Assembly (NCBI GenBank): GCA_951812925.1
Contig: OX638369.1
Location: 53,067,061-53,131,060 of the forward strand
Origin: Calliopum simillimum
Taxonomy: Eukaryota > Arthropoda > Insecta > Diptera > Lauxaniidae
DNA: 64,000 bases
Direction: 5' to 3'
Shown: positions 22,842 through 34,759 of the stretch, in pieces
How positions within the stretch are numbered: the stretch's first letter is position 1
Layout of the letters: every line of letters starts with the position of its first letter
The notes under the pieces: generated by a model
What the model was told of the DNA's origin: nothing
What the model saw: the letters and a program-made list of their open reading frames with translations, nothing else
Databases searched by the model: none
Made by a program: the position numbers and the translations under genes

Positions 22842-23510
22842 TTACTCATATTGATTTATTTGATTTCTTTTCAACATCTTATGTTTTGAAATCTTATGAG
22901 CAGTCAAGGTCGATTGTAAATTATACGACTTTCCACATAAATCACATGAATACTCTTTGGCATTTATGTGCAATTTAAGATGTTGTTTTAGATAATTGAC
23001 GCTTTTAAATTTCGACGCACAGTGGGGACAAGGAAAATTTCGATCTCTTGAGTGTGTTTTTTGATGTTTTTTTAAATGATGTGGTTCCAAAAATCTCTTT
23101 TCACAAATTTCACATTGATATAAGAGAACACCTCTGTGTCGCCGCATGTGCGCAGATATGTGACCAGTAGTTTTGAATGTATCGCCACATAAGGAGCAGA
23201 CGTATGGACGTTCGCCAGTATGCATCCGCTCATGAATTCTAACTTCTGTGCTGGTGTAAAACCTTTTTTGGCATAGCAAACAACCATATTTTCTGTTATT
23301 AGTGTGCCGTATCATATGTTTTTTTAAATTATCTTTATATTTGACAAATGTTCCACAAATTTTGCATTGATGTTCTTTAATATTGGAATGACTTAAGAGA
23401 TGTGCTTGTAAGCCTTTATTTCTTACAAAAGCTCTGGGACATTGATCGCATTTATATAATGGAATTGGAGAATAAGCAGAATCCGTCTCAGTTTTCAGGA
23501 AAGGTGTGAT
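22842..23510 (-). CDS. Terminal exon B encoding seven C2H2 zinc fingers
   Basis: The exon begins after a TTATTTCAG acceptor in phase 0 and encodes 222 residues, with the first finger 23 residues in. Seven C-x2-C-x12-H-x3-5-H fingers follow, with a TGERPY linker between fingers 3 and 4. They match the seven fingers of exon A (31259-31939) one for one, including the LHINAKEY linker and a last finger with one extra residue. No 5' coding exon lies between this exon and 31259. The exon at 34016-34759 also ends in phase 0 and could supply the N-terminus. The product is probably a DNA-binding transcription factor. Alternatively it is a partial duplicate lacking its own first exon. Confidence 0.75.
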   Translation of the reverse strand: MTPFLKTETDSAYSPIPLYKCDQCPRAFVRNKGLQAHLLSHSNIKEHQCKICGTFVKYKDNLKKHMIRHTNNRKYGCLLCQKRFYTSTEVRIHERMHTGERPYVCSLCGDTFKTTGHISAHMRRHRGVLLYQCEICEKRFLEPHHLKKHQKTHSRDRNFPCPHCASKFKSVNYLKQHLKLHINAKEYSCDLCGKSYNLQSTLTAHKISKHKMLKRNQINQYE

Positions 23511-24612
23511 CTGAAATAAAATTAAAGAATACAATTAAGTTAATAACAACAATTAAGTATCGATATTATATTTAATATTCAAATCGTTAATAATTCAGCT
23601 ACGTTTCAATTCGTCACGATTCTCTTCGAAATCAAATCAAACTTAAAGAGTTCCGCATTTCGATAGTTATGATGGCATATGAATTGTATTCCAATAAATC
23701 AAATGGGCTTAAGGTACCAATCCGTTGTACTGGAAACTGATTTCGATTTGATATTAATTATCGAATTTCGGAACACTTAAAATCGTATTCGGAATCCAAT
23801 CGAGATCAGATTCCAAAACATTACTTATTAATTTCGAAAATTGATGATAACACTAGTTTACAAATATTAAAAAAGAAAATGTACCAGAATAGCCACTATG
23901 CTCTAAGGGGGCTCCCTTAGCGCGAAAGTAACAAAAAAATATTGTAAATAGGTTCAAGAGATATGAATTTTTGATATTTTTTTTTTCGTTTTTCAAAGGT
24001 GGCTTCACATTTTAACCCATATCTTAAGTCAGAAACATCTGATTTGGTCGCGTAAGATACTTAAACCACCATTCACATTATTTTCCGGACAGATTAGTGG
24101 TTTAAGTGAAATGGGCTAAAATATATATGCAAAAAGTCGATTTTTTTAGCTAAAAACAAATCGAAAATTCACTCCAAATTCATGCAAAAATAGAAAAAAA
24201 TTTATTAAAAACCTCATCTCATTTGATTCATATACACACTAAACTTTTAGGAAGATAAAATATAAAGAGAATCTATGGATAAATACCGGAGTTCTGATCA
24301 TTTAAGTGAAGGTAGCAAAATTTACAATTTTTTTTATTTTTTTTTTTTTTTTTTTTGTTTTTTTGTAATTATAACTATTAAATAGTTTTATTCAATGAAT
24401 TTACAATGTAAGCCGAGAAACGGGTTTTTAACGCATTAAGTATGATTCTAAAATTTTTCTGATTTTAATTTCGAATTTTATATCTTGATTCCACTCCGGA
24501 TAATTTAAAATAATTATGGCCGTTAAATTTTATATTTTTAAGTAACAGGTGGCTTTGAATTTAGCATTGTGTCAAATTGTTTTATTGAATTGATCGGGAA
24601 AGTTCTTTTAAA
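23511..24612. other. AT-rich DNA, no exon seen
   Basis: If exon B is spliced to 34016, this is intron sequence. There is a long T-tract near 24330-24365. No recognised element. Confidence 0.4.
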
Positions 24613-25680
24613 ATGAGCAAACGAAAACGGGAGTTTGAGTGCATTAATTATCCATATAGTTTTTGCTATGTGTGTGGTGAATATGTAATCAAAAAAATAA
24701 CGTTCTTTTACCGATTTTCTTCGAGAAAATTATGTTCAATTATTTGAAATAGCAGTGGAAAACCTTAATGAACAATGAACACCGAATGGTATATGTCTTC
24801 ATTGCCTTGTGAATCAGGGGTCGAATCGACGCATCCGTGAACGTACAACTCGTGACGTAAAATCATGTGTTTGACATGTATTTTTCATTACTAAATACAT
24901 GATTTACGTTACGAATTGTACGTTCACAGATGCGGCAATTCTTCCCCTGATGTGATGGGCTTCTGATTCGAAAAAGTACGTATTCATTATATGAAATTAA
25001 TAAGTAGTATTTTCATTCTTTTCAACTTAAGGCGGAAAATGAAGTTTGGCATTCCAGTGATCTGGAGAAAATCATTTTGACTGCTATTTCCAATTCCTAA
25101 GTGTTCTTCTTCATTTGACTACAACCTGAGATCTACTTCAGCAGATGAAAGGGCCTATGACAATGATTATGAAGCCACACAAGAATCTCGTCTCCAAACC
25201 CAACATGAGCTGAGAGTGGGGTGAGAGACTTAGAGCTTTCAAAAGATAAAGCAGAATTGCACACATCAGTAAAGACAGTTTGAAAGTAGTACTGTTACGC
25301 CTTGGAAACGAGAAATCCTCAATTCCAATTGGACACGCTGTCAATACAAAGGAATCTTACGAGACAATGACCGAATTATTGAATCGTATAAAGTATGAAG
25401 ATCACGAGTGGAAAGTTTGTTCCGATTTAAAAGTGATGGGCATGTTAAAAAGAATACCAAGTACAGCTGTTTTTTATGTCCCTGGGATGCCGCGCTCGCA
25501 CACATAACTACACACGAAAGATCCGGCCAGAAAGAGAAAACATCGCTGAACACTTTGAACACATTGAACACTTGAAGCTAATTTTCCCCAGACTCTCTCT
25601 TGCAAAAATCAATGAAAGAACCTTTGATGGTCCACAAATTAAAAAACTGATGAGAGACTAAAAATTCAGTCATTCCAGTG
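24613..25680 (+). pseudogene. Relic of a repetitive arthropod gene family, probably transposon-derived
   Basis: Fragments appear in order on the plus strand: MSKRKREFE with YSFCYVCGEYV (24613 on), then from 25278 LKVVLLRLGNEKSSIPIGHA, ESYETMTELLNRIKYEDHEW and DLKVMGML, then CFLCPWD in another frame, and KINERTFDGPQIKKLMRD ending at 25659. As recalled from the family, proteins with FCYVCG, SIPIGHSVH..E.Y, KYEDH.WK.C.DLK, PCFLCEWD and FDGPQIR.LMKD occur in high copy in many arthropod genomes, which suggests mobile origin. This copy has several stops, frameshifts and an inserted palindrome (24813-24951). Confidence 0.6.
24813..24951. mobile_element. 139-bp palindromic MITE
   Basis: ATCAGGGG at the left and CCCCTGAT at the right bound a near-palindrome sharing GCATC.GTGAACGTACAA and GTAAATCATGT blocks. 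A related half-copy (CACGGATGCGTCGATTGG) lies near 35060-35080. Confidence 0.65.
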
Positions 25681-26242
25681 GATTGTTTCCTTCCAATTTT
25701 CTTGGAAACAAAAAAGATCCAAATTACAAAATAAATGTTTGGAGATTTGCTAAAGAATTATGCAAGAATGGGTATGGATTATATGCATATTGTTATTCAT
25801 TTAGTTTCACATTCAATTTGAAATTTTTTTTGCAACAGGGGTATATATATCACTCAAATTCATTTCTTACATTCTCACCTATATTTTTCCCTGAGAACCT
25901 CGGTGACGTAAGCGAAGAACATCAGATAGTATCGATCCCCATACAAAAAAAAAATTGGTTTTAACCGCCCATTTTGAAAGCTTATCGGTTTTGATTTTAA
26001 GGAAAAAAAAATTTTTTTCGACCTCTAAACACGCGATTTGATTTTTTCCTATTGCTCCGCCATTTGACGTCCGATCATTAAGAATAGTATATCGTTGTCA
26101 GTGTTTCGATGTGGGCTATGTTTCATTCATAGAAGTAATTTATCTCAAATGTTTTTGTTCTACTAGTTGTACTCATTATCTCAGTTTCTACTATCCTAAG
26201 GTGCCAAGGACACTTCAAAAAATTTAAGCCCATAAAAAATCA

Positions 26243-26611
26243 TAATCCGTGTGGTTTCAATTACTTTTCATTTCAGAAGCTTTTTGATGAAACCGATTAG
26301 TAGAACGATAAAAAGTATTAAAGTCTCTTTTGTGGAAAATTAAAGGTTCTACAAATAATATTGATTTGTATTAACGAAAAAGTCACCGTTTAGGAAATAT
26401 TCGATAAAATCGAATTTTTCGACTTCTTGCGGTTTTTTGAGAATATTTTCTTAACGGTTATTTTGCCGTTAATGCAAATTGAGATGATTTGTAGAACCTG
26501 TAATTCTCCACCAAAGAGATGGAAATACTTTATATCGTTCTACTTACCGTTTTCATCAAAAAGCTTACGAAATTAAAGTAATTGAAATCACACGAATTTC
26601 GAAACAGACCT
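26243..26611. mobile_element. 370-bp palindromic MITE (family P), copy 1
   Basis: The arms hold AATCCGTGTGGTTTCAATTA, GTAGAACGATAAAAAGTA and AGGTTCTACAAATAAT, each met again inverted in the other half. The same element occurs at 32091-32477 and 38495-38829. This copy is the most diverged at its ends. Confidence 0.75.
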
Positions 26612-26629
26612 GCATCACTTTTTTAGTCT

Positions 26630-26980
26630 TACTTTAACGGGAGGAATCGATACTTTCGAGCTCCATACCATAATCTGTTGTTCTTTTTATGGGTCGTAGT
26701 TATAAAACCAAAATTCGTGACCTGTTATGATTTTATTTAAGTTCCTAGATCGACCACTTTCGAATTTGTTAAGGAAATGTTGGGCAACATATATTCCCAT
26801 GGCATTAAGCCCCAGTCAGCAATAATTTCTTGTGTCAATCGTAGATCTTTGACAACTTTAACCTTGACCAAGGCCACACTTTTGACGTAAGATGCTTTCC
26901 TCTCGAGTAAAAAAAGATTTTTGCCTGCCGCAGGCGTGCAAAAGCCAAAAACTCCCATGTAGCGTCCGAATCCCATCTTG
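26630..26980 (-). pseudogene. Mariner transposase fragment
   Basis: On the minus strand ITGHEFWFYNYDP..KEQQ and MVWSSKVSIPPVK correspond to the mariner ITGDE.W.Y.YDPETKQQS...W region, and the upstream residues LTQEIIADWGLMPWE fit poorly but plausibly. The catalytic D of TGDE has become H, and stops interrupt the frame. Confidence 0.5.
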
Positions 26981-27354
26981 AGTCATACATCATTTTAAAG
27001 CTTATAAATTATGCTTTCATTTAAAGTATTTTTAAAAAAATCTAAGGGGAGTTTTTTAAAAAAAAAATCAAAAGTATTTTGAAGTGTAAAAAGAACACTT
27101 CAAAATAAATGGGACCTGTAACTTAGATTTATAAATTTACAAACTTTAGTGTAAGCTAAAAATTTTTGAAAAAACACCCTTTTCAAGGAAATGACTTAAA
27201 ACTCCAACTTCAACACCCTGTATTTTAACAACAAATGGTACTAAGACCAAATCCTCCCGGATTGTTGTTCTTGCACACCGGATCTACCATATTGCCAAAT
27301 TTGAGCGAAATCGGAGACAAAAAAATTTAAACATGGTACACTTGGCGTGTTTTG

Positions 27355-27431
27355 CTTCATATATATTAAAAATATATAAAATATATATGTATATATTAAA
27401 TGTTCAAAAAGTTCAATTTTAAGTATATATA
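27355..27431. repeat. Left half of an outer inverted repeat split by two Tc1-like elements
   Basis: ATATATTAAAAATATATAAA and TTCAAAAAGTTCAATTTTAA recur inverted at 30838-30925, on the far side of both Tc1-like elements. The two halves would meet exactly if the elements were removed, so they appear to be one older palindrome. Confidence 0.6.
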
Positions 27432-29030
27432 CAGTGGCTCACAGCTTATTTCGTGCAGTAATTTTTTTAAACTTTAAAACACTGTATCTCTAAAACTAAT
27501 ACATATATTATCAAATTTTAAATGCAGGCTTAGACGGGCATGTCCATTGTTCATAATAAGTAAAAAAAAATCCACAAAATTTGATTCCGAGACACTCAAG
27601 GCGGAAAAGACCGATTGAGCAAGTGAAATTGAAGTCACAGCTTATTTCGTGCAGATGCTTATTTTCCCTTTGGAGCCAGCGTTTCGCGTTATTTAACGGA
27701 AATTTCATTTTCTATGTTCTCTGTGTGGTATTCACAACCAGATGCAGCCAACTTTTAGATAGATCTTGTACATGTAAGGGTAAAAAAGTGCATTTTGCAG
27801 AAATGGGTCGTCCAGCAACGAAAATCGGTGATAACTCATTTTAAGAACGGCAAATCTATGCGCTAATCTTCTTAATATGTTTGTTTGAGTCCCACCTACA
27901 ATGCAAAGCACAATTGAAAGCTTCGTTCATGCAAATCGGGTCTAAAATTAGAGTAAAAGTGCGTCAAACAACAATTTTAATCCCGCTGACGATTCATTTA
28001 TGGTCCACAAAATCAATACTAACCCACATTATTGGCTCCAAAAACCGTCGGGGATATACATCAAGAACTAAGTAACTCGTACAGTGCAAAAACTGGCGGC
28101 TGCGTGTCCCGAGACCACAGCTTCAAAGCCCAAGTAGTCCTTCATAAGCAAAAAAAATTCAAAAAAGTCTACTTGGTTTTGTGATTCGGCTCAATATTAC
28201 GTTTCCGCCATAAGTATGTCATGTCATCAGGTTCAAATATGTTAAATTTAGACTCGTCCATGATTATGACGTTGCTTTAAAAGTCCTAATCTTTGTGGGC
28301 GTGATAATACTGAGCTCGATATCAAAATAATGTAGACTATTCTGGCTTCTTTATTTATGAAGGGCTACTTAGGCTTTAAAATTGTGGTCTCGGGACATGC
28401 ATGTATATCCCAGACGGTTTTTGGAGCCAATAATGTGGGTTAGTTTTGATTTTGTGGACCATAAATGAATCGTCAGCGGGACTAAAATTGTTGTTTGACG
28501 CACTTTAACTCTAATTTTAGACCCGATTTGCATGAACGAAGCTTTCAATTGTGCTTTGCATTGTAGGTGGGACTCAAACTAACATATTAAGAAGCTTAGC
28601 GCATAGATTTGCCGTTCTTAAAATGAGTTATCACCGATTTTCGTTGCTGGACGACCCATTTCTGCAAAATGCACTTTTTTACCCTTACATGTACAAGATC
28701 TAACTAAAAGTTGGCTGCATCTGGTTGTGAATACCACATAGAGAACATAGAAAATGAAATTTCCGTTAAATAACGCGAAACGCTGGCTCCAAAGGGAAAA
28801 TAAGCATCTGCACGAAATAAGCTGTGACATAAATTTCTCCTACTCAATCGATTTTTTCCGCCTTGAGCGTATCTGAATCAATTTTTGTGGATTTTCTTTT
28901 ACTCATTATGAACAATAGACATGCCCGTCTTAGCCTGCGTTCAAAATTTAATGATAAATGTATTAGTTTTAAAGATACAGTGTTTTAAAGTTAAAAAAAA
29001 ATACTGCACGAAATAAGCTGTGAGCCACTG
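27432..29030. mobile_element. Palindromic Tc1-like element T1
   Basis: The ends CAGTGGCTCACAGC and GCTGTGAGCCACTG are flanked by TA. The arms are very long (27432-28153 and 28350-29030), so the element is a fold-back. Each arm carries the N-terminal part of a Tc1-type transposase frame (MGRPATKIGDNSF, then stops). The ~200-bp middle carries, on minus, MDESKFNIFEPDD..YLWRKRN, the region of the first catalytic aspartate. The C-terminal half is missing and replaced by an inverted copy of the N-terminal half. No intact protein exists. Confidence 0.75.
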
Positions 29031-29040
29031 TATTTATATA

Positions 29041-30836
29041 CAGTGAGCGTCAAAATGAAGTAAACACTTTGCTTTCAAATTTTCAAATTCTAATTGCAAC
29101 AAAGCAATCCACTTTAAATAAAAAGTAATAATGCATAACTCAGTAGTCATTTATGGCGAGTTGAACTAATCTTAAAGATAAAACAAAACCAAAACACAAC
29201 CAGAAATAATTCACCAAAATTAAGAAATGACCAGATTTTACGCGTCAAAAAAAAAGTAAACAGATATTAATATAATTACAGAAACTAGCTTTATATTACA
29301 GATAAATTTTTGATTTTTTTTCTTTTAGTTTTAAATACCACATTCAGTCTTTAGGAATAGAACCGACCAGATTTTTCGTTATGTCAGGGGAGATTTCGCT
29401 CTATTATTTTCTAAACACCTGTTGTAAATTCTTCTTGATAGAAATGGTCCTTTCTCTGATTTTCCTGTCAACATTTTTCTACCATTCCTTTGTAATTTTG
29501 GACTTTTGCTTTAAATTGTTGTCCTATTGGAAGATACTGTTACTTCGTACATCGAAAAGAGCTTCAAGTGCAATTAAAATCAAATTTAAAATTATTCACC
29601 GCCTTTATAAACTTCGCCTTTTTTAATAAAAATTAGTCATTTAAAAAAGCAACAACATTTTTATTTGCCAAATGCACATTTCGGTGTATTAAACACCATC
29701 ATCAGTGGTCATATTTTATTACTAAATACAAAAAACATACAATACATTAAATTATCTATTTTATATTAATAAATATTAATCCTCACAAGTTGTTCAAACT
29801 TAAGACAATTATTTAAAAATTTTAAAAAACATTTAAAAAATTCCGCTTACAACAATCTCAGAAAAAAAAAAATGCACAGACATCATGTACACCACTGAGT
29901 GTCATATCTGTCAGGAGAAAACTCCATAAAGTGTATGGATGTCGCTAAAAAATACAGAAATGAGGCTCCACCTTTTTGGGAAAACATTTTGTTCACTGAC
30001 GAAAGCATATTTGAAATTTTTGGCGAGAAAAATTCAGCAGAAATATGGCGAACCAAAAATTAAACCTTCAGTTAAGCATGTGTTATAAGCACTCTTAAAC
30101 ATGATAGAGAGGTTCAGTTATGATATGAATTGCATATTTAGTGGTTATCTTCTGTGTTAGCCGTTTTTATGGAGTTCTCTCCTGACGGATATGACACTCA
30201 TTGGTGTACATGATGTCTGCATTTTTTTTTTCCGAAATTTTAATTGCTCTATTCGATGTATCAAGTAACAGTATTTTCCAACAGGACAACAATATAAAGC
30301 AAAAGTCCAGTATTATCAAGGAATGGTTACAACACCACACTCCTAAGACCCTTAGTTAACCCCTCAGCCCCAACATCGTAACCCTAGTGAACATTTGTAG
30401 AAAAATGTTGACAGGAAAGTCAGAGAAAGGACCATTTCTATCAAGAAGAATCTAAAACAGGTGTTGAGGGAATAATAGAGCGAAATCTCCCGACATTACG
30501 AAAAATCTGATCGGTTCTATTCCTTGAAGACTGAATTTAGTATTGAAGACTTAAGGAAAACAAATCAAAAATTAGTCTGTAATATAATGCTAGTTAGAAA
30601 AATATATATTATATTAATATCTGTTTTTTTGACGCGTAAAATCTGGTCATTTTTTAATTTTGGTGAATTATTTCTGGTTGTGTTTTGGTTTTATTTTATC
30701 TTTAAGTTTAGTTCAACTCGCCATAAATGACTACTGAGTTATGCATTATTACTTTTTTTTTAAAGTGGATTGCTTTGTTGCAATTAGAATTTGAAAATTT
30801 GTAAGCAAAGTGTTTACTTCATTTTGACGCTTACTG
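29041..30836. mobile_element. Palindromic Tc1-like element T2
   Basis: The ends CAGTGAGCGTCAAAATGAAG and CATTTTGACGCTTACTG mark arms of about 440-460 bp (29041-29500 and 30395-30836). The plus-strand middle encodes broken Tc1 transposase: WENILFTDESIFEIFGEKN near 29980, then FQQDN..KQKSSIIKEWLQ near 30270. The right arm carries the transposase C-terminus, with RERTISIKKNLKQVL-like sequence across frameshifts, and the left arm is its inverted copy. So here the 3' half is duplicated, the opposite of T1. TTTATATA lies outside both ends. Confidence 0.7.
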
Positions 30837-30837
30837 T

Positions 30838-30925
30838 TTATATATATATTTACTTAAAATTGAACTTTTTGAAGATTTAATATATACATATGTATATTAT
30901 ATATATTTTATACATTTTTAATATA
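30838..30925. repeat. Right half of the outer inverted repeat
   Basis: Mirror of 27355-27431 (TTAAAATTGAACTTTTTGAA and flanking AT-rich tracts). See that entry. Confidence 0.6.
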
Positions 30926-31208
30926 TATATGCACAAATACATATGCATATATACATTTCTTCTTTATGCGGAAGTGAAAAATGTGTGTGTAAATAACAAA
31001 AAAAGCATAACTTTGCAAAAGGAACAGATAGGATTTTGAATCCAACGAATTTTTCATCAGGAATCAATAATATATCGAAGTACGTATTCAGTTTTCATTG
31101 AGATTAAACTCGCACCTGTTACTTATTGAGGCTCAGTGTGCGTATAGACCACAATTATAAAAAATAATGAAATTCAGACTAAACTATATGTAATCATTTT
31201 AAACGTTA

Positions 31209-31214
31209 TTTATT
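31209..31214 (-). terminator. Polyadenylation signal of zinc-finger exon A
   Basis: AATAAA on the minus strand, about 45 bp past the stop codon. Confidence 0.5.
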
Positions 31215-31258
31215 TCCAAGTGCAAATTGCAAATACATATTTTTATTATACATTAATA

Positions 31259-34200
31259 TCAAGCGATAAATTTTTTTTTGTGTTCCAATTTTTCATGGTT
31301 ATTCTTAGTATGAGATATAAGCGCTGATTTCTGATTAAATGCTTTATCACAATAATTGCATTTATATTCTTTAGCATTTATGTGCAACTTAGTGTGCTGT
31401 AACAAACTTTTTCGGCATCCGAATTTGATTGAGCAGTAGGAGCAATCATAAGGTCGTTCACCTGTATGTTTAAGCATATGTTCTTTTAAATCACTTTTTT
31501 CTATAAATCCTCGTCCGCAAATATCACATTTTGCTACATAAAGTTTTTTATGGCGTCGTATGTGCGCAGACAGGCTTCCGGTAGTTTTAAATTTAGCACC
31601 GCATATAGAGCAAATATATGGTCGTTCACCGGTATGAGTACGACGATGAACTTTAACTTCTGTTCCTGTGAAAAAGGATTTGTCACATTGATCACACGGA
31701 TAGCACTTATCATTAGTGTGTCGACGCATATGTATTCTTATATTACTTTGAAATTTAAAAGCGCTGCCACAAATTTTGCACTTATATGCTTTTAAATCAG
31801 AATGACTGATAAGGTGAAGTTTTAAACTTTTATTTAGCATAAAAACTTTATCACATTTATCACATTTGAATTCCTTTGGGTTGCGGGACTTTTTATTGAC
31901 TTTTCTTAATTTAGCTCTTTTTTTCGAAAGTTTGCTTTTCTGAAACAAAACAAAAAAACGTGTATAAAACATTAGTGGTGGAAAAAAAATGATCTTTTAT
32001 CACAATTTTAATGAAATTAAAATTTAATTTAAAAGGAATCACAAAAACTCGAAAACTTAACTTAAACTACACTGCATTTATTTATCAAAATCAGGCCTGT
32101 TCCGTAATCCGTGTGGTTTCAATTACTTTTCATTTAGGAGACTTTTTCATGAAAATGGTGAGTCACACGATAAAAAGTATCGGGATCTTTTTTGTGGGGA
32201 ATGACAGGTTCTACAAATAACAATGATTTGCATTATCGAAAAAGTAACCGTGTAGGAAATATTCTTAAAAAAACCGCAAAAAATTGAAAAGTTCGACTTT
32301 ATTGAATATTTCCGAAACACTTTATTTTTCGTAAATCCAAATGAATGTTATTTGTAGAACCTGTAATTCTCCACAAAAAATATTCTTATACTTTTTATCG
32401 TGTGACTCACCTTTTTCATCAAAAAGCCTACTAAGTGAAAAGTAATTGAAACCACACGGATTACGGAACAGGCCTGAATGATTTGGGCTCAAGATCACTT
32501 TTTAATCCACCATTTAATGTTAAGCCTAAATTTTGCTAAGTTTTTTGCTGCAAATCGTTTCGTTTTCGAGACATACATATACAGGGTGGCTGATGAAAGC
32601 TGCTACCAAAAAAAAATGTTATAACTTTTTTTTAACCAATTAATCTTTTCCATTTTTTTTTTTTTTATTTTACAGATTAATCTTTAGATTTAACGAAAAT
32701 GGAGGAATGGGACACTGAGACAAGGATTTGGATTGTCCGCCGTTATCTCGCATTGGAGTCCGTAGTTTCAATACAAAGAGAATATAGGCGCACGCTTGGG
32801 GTCACTCCCCCGAGCAGATGGACTATAATGACGCTCGTAAACAATTTTGCCGAGCACGGGACAATTGAAAGAAGGCCTTATTATCGAAACGCTTCAGTTC
32901 GGACGCAGGAAACTATCGCTGCATACAAGCCAATCCCAGAATTTCGACTAGGATCTTATCGGCCCAAATGAGTATCAGCCGACAGTCACTGCAGGCAATT
33001 ATGCACAAAGATTTGAACTTGTTTCCATACAAAATTCAAATGTCTAATAAACTGAATGCAGCAGACTTGCCGATTAGCTTGGAATTTTGCCAGACGATCC
33101 TTCAAATGGCGGAAGAAGACGAAAACGTCTTAAACTGTATTTTTATGTCTCACGGGGCTCATTTTGTCCTAAATGGCAATGTTAACAAACAAAATTGTCG
33201 ATTATAAAGTGATTATAATCCCCACATACTGCATGAGACGGAATTGAATCCACTACGTGTCACAGTGTGGTGTGCAGTTTCATCAAAATGCAATGTCGGG
33301 CCATACTTCTTTGAAGAGAACGGTGCTACTGTTACGGTCACTGCAGACCGTTACTTAAAAATGTTAAAAGAATTTTTTTACCCAGAATTACGCCGAAAGA
33401 AAATCTCTATCATATCTGTGTAGTTTCAACAAGATAGTGAAACTCCTCACATTGCCCGGCCTGTTATGACAGAATTACAGCGAAAATTTTCAAATAAGCT
33501 GATTTCCAGAAACTCCCCATTCCGTTGGCCTCCCAGGTCTCCTGACCTTACTGCACCTGATTTTTTCTTATGGGGTTATTGCAAACAGGAAGTTTATAAA
33601 ACAAAACCAGAACGACTTAAAGCAATCCATTCGAACAATAATTGCAGCGATTCCTGCTGCAACTCTTCGCACAGTTATGAACAACTTTTTACTAAGATGC
33701 CGCTCATGCATCACCGAGCGTGGAGGCCATTTAAACTCTATAATTTTTAAAACTTCTTAATTAAACTAAATAAAAATGTATTATCTTTCAAATAAAACAT
33801 TAACTATATGAATTTAAAAAAAAGTATAGGTAACACAGAGCAAAAATATTATGGTGCGATAATCCAAATATGAGTGAAACGCTCATTATAGAAAATAACA
33901 AAAGCAGATAGGTTTAGGTATTTTTACTGAATTTATGGATGGATTTTCATCTGCATGAAATCGGTCAAGGCATGTCACAAATTTTTTTACCTTTAAATGT
34001 TGAGAGAGTGCTTACCTCATTTTCTTCGCTTTCAATATCAGAATACATTTTTGTCTTTTCACTTTCCGCTTCCTGTTTAGATTCAACTTTAATTCTGAGA
34101 GTCCTCCTTGTGGCCACGGGTTCGGGTGTTTCTTTGCTTTTTATTTTCAGCTTAGTCAAGGATTCGGGTGTTATATTACTTATCTTATTTCTTTTACTCA

Positions 34201-34759
34201 AAGGTCGAGGTGTTAATTTGCTTAGAGCTTTTGTCTTTATTAAAGATACAGGCGTTATTTTACTTTCAGTTTTCATCCTACTTAAGGGTTTAGGAGCTTC
34301 TTTTATAGTTTTTTTCTTTACAGATGGTTCAGGATTTTTTTCATTTGAATAATGCTCGTAATTTTCATTTTCAAGTTCTACAAAAACAGATTCCAGTTCG
34401 GGCCAAACATCCTCCGCCTGCGTTGTCATTTTCACATTATTTTCCTTTTCCTGATTAGCTTCATCTTCAATTGTAATTGCATTCTCCTGATTTAGGTGTT
34501 TAGCTGATAAATGTTGCATAAAGTTGAATAATGTTCCATATCGCTTATTGCAAAATGTACAATGGAATACGAGCAAGCGATTTGTTGTTGAAATAATTTG
34601 TCCATACTTTTCATGGTAAAAATCATCTTCGGCAAGCTCAAATTCTGGTGGATCATTGGAACACTTTTTATTCAATTTTGCGGTGTTTTTATTGTTTATA
34701 ATATTCTCTTTATAGTAAGTTGCAGCTTCTAAGAGAATATCATCCTTAATTGTCCACAT
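31259..34759 (-). CDS. Two-exon C2H2 zinc-finger protein, 474 aa
   Basis: Exon 1 is 34016-34759 (donor GAG|GTAAGC) and exon 2 is 31259-31939 (acceptor TTTCAG|AAAAGC), joined in phase 0. Exon 1 gives an acidic N-terminus with one isolated finger (C67, C70, H83, H88), then five tandem 14-residue repeats with an S..TP..L-type core (146-215) and a basic/acidic tail. Exon 2 gives seven contiguous fingers with a TGERPY linker at two joins. It is most likely a nuclear DNA-binding transcription regulator. The 2,076-bp intron holds a palindromic MITE and a mariner-like relic. The ATG is the first in frame. No ortholog is named with confidence. Confidence 0.8.
32091..32477. mobile_element. Palindromic MITE (family P), copy 2
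   Basis: This is the best-preserved copy: TCAGGCCTGTTCCGTAATCC at the left and its exact inverse at the right. The arms run nearly to the centre. It lies inside the zinc-finger gene intron. Confidence 0.8.
32581..33750 (+). pseudogene. Mariner-like transposase relic with HTH (DUF4817-type) N-terminus
   Basis: From 32699 a frame reads EEWDTETRIWIVRRYLALES, a helix-turn-helix start, then ISRQSLQAIMHKDLNLFPYK and MSHGAHFVLNGNVNKQNCR. After a stop come VTVWCAVSS, GPYFFEENGA, FQQDSETPHIAR and RWPPRSPDLTAPDFFLWGY. The family motif SDEAHF.LNG..NKQNCR is recognisable, but the first catalytic D is replaced (SHGAH). Several stops and frameshifts follow. A left end, GGTGGCTGATGAAAGCTGCT, is visible at 32585, but no matching right end was found. 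Confidence 0.7.
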
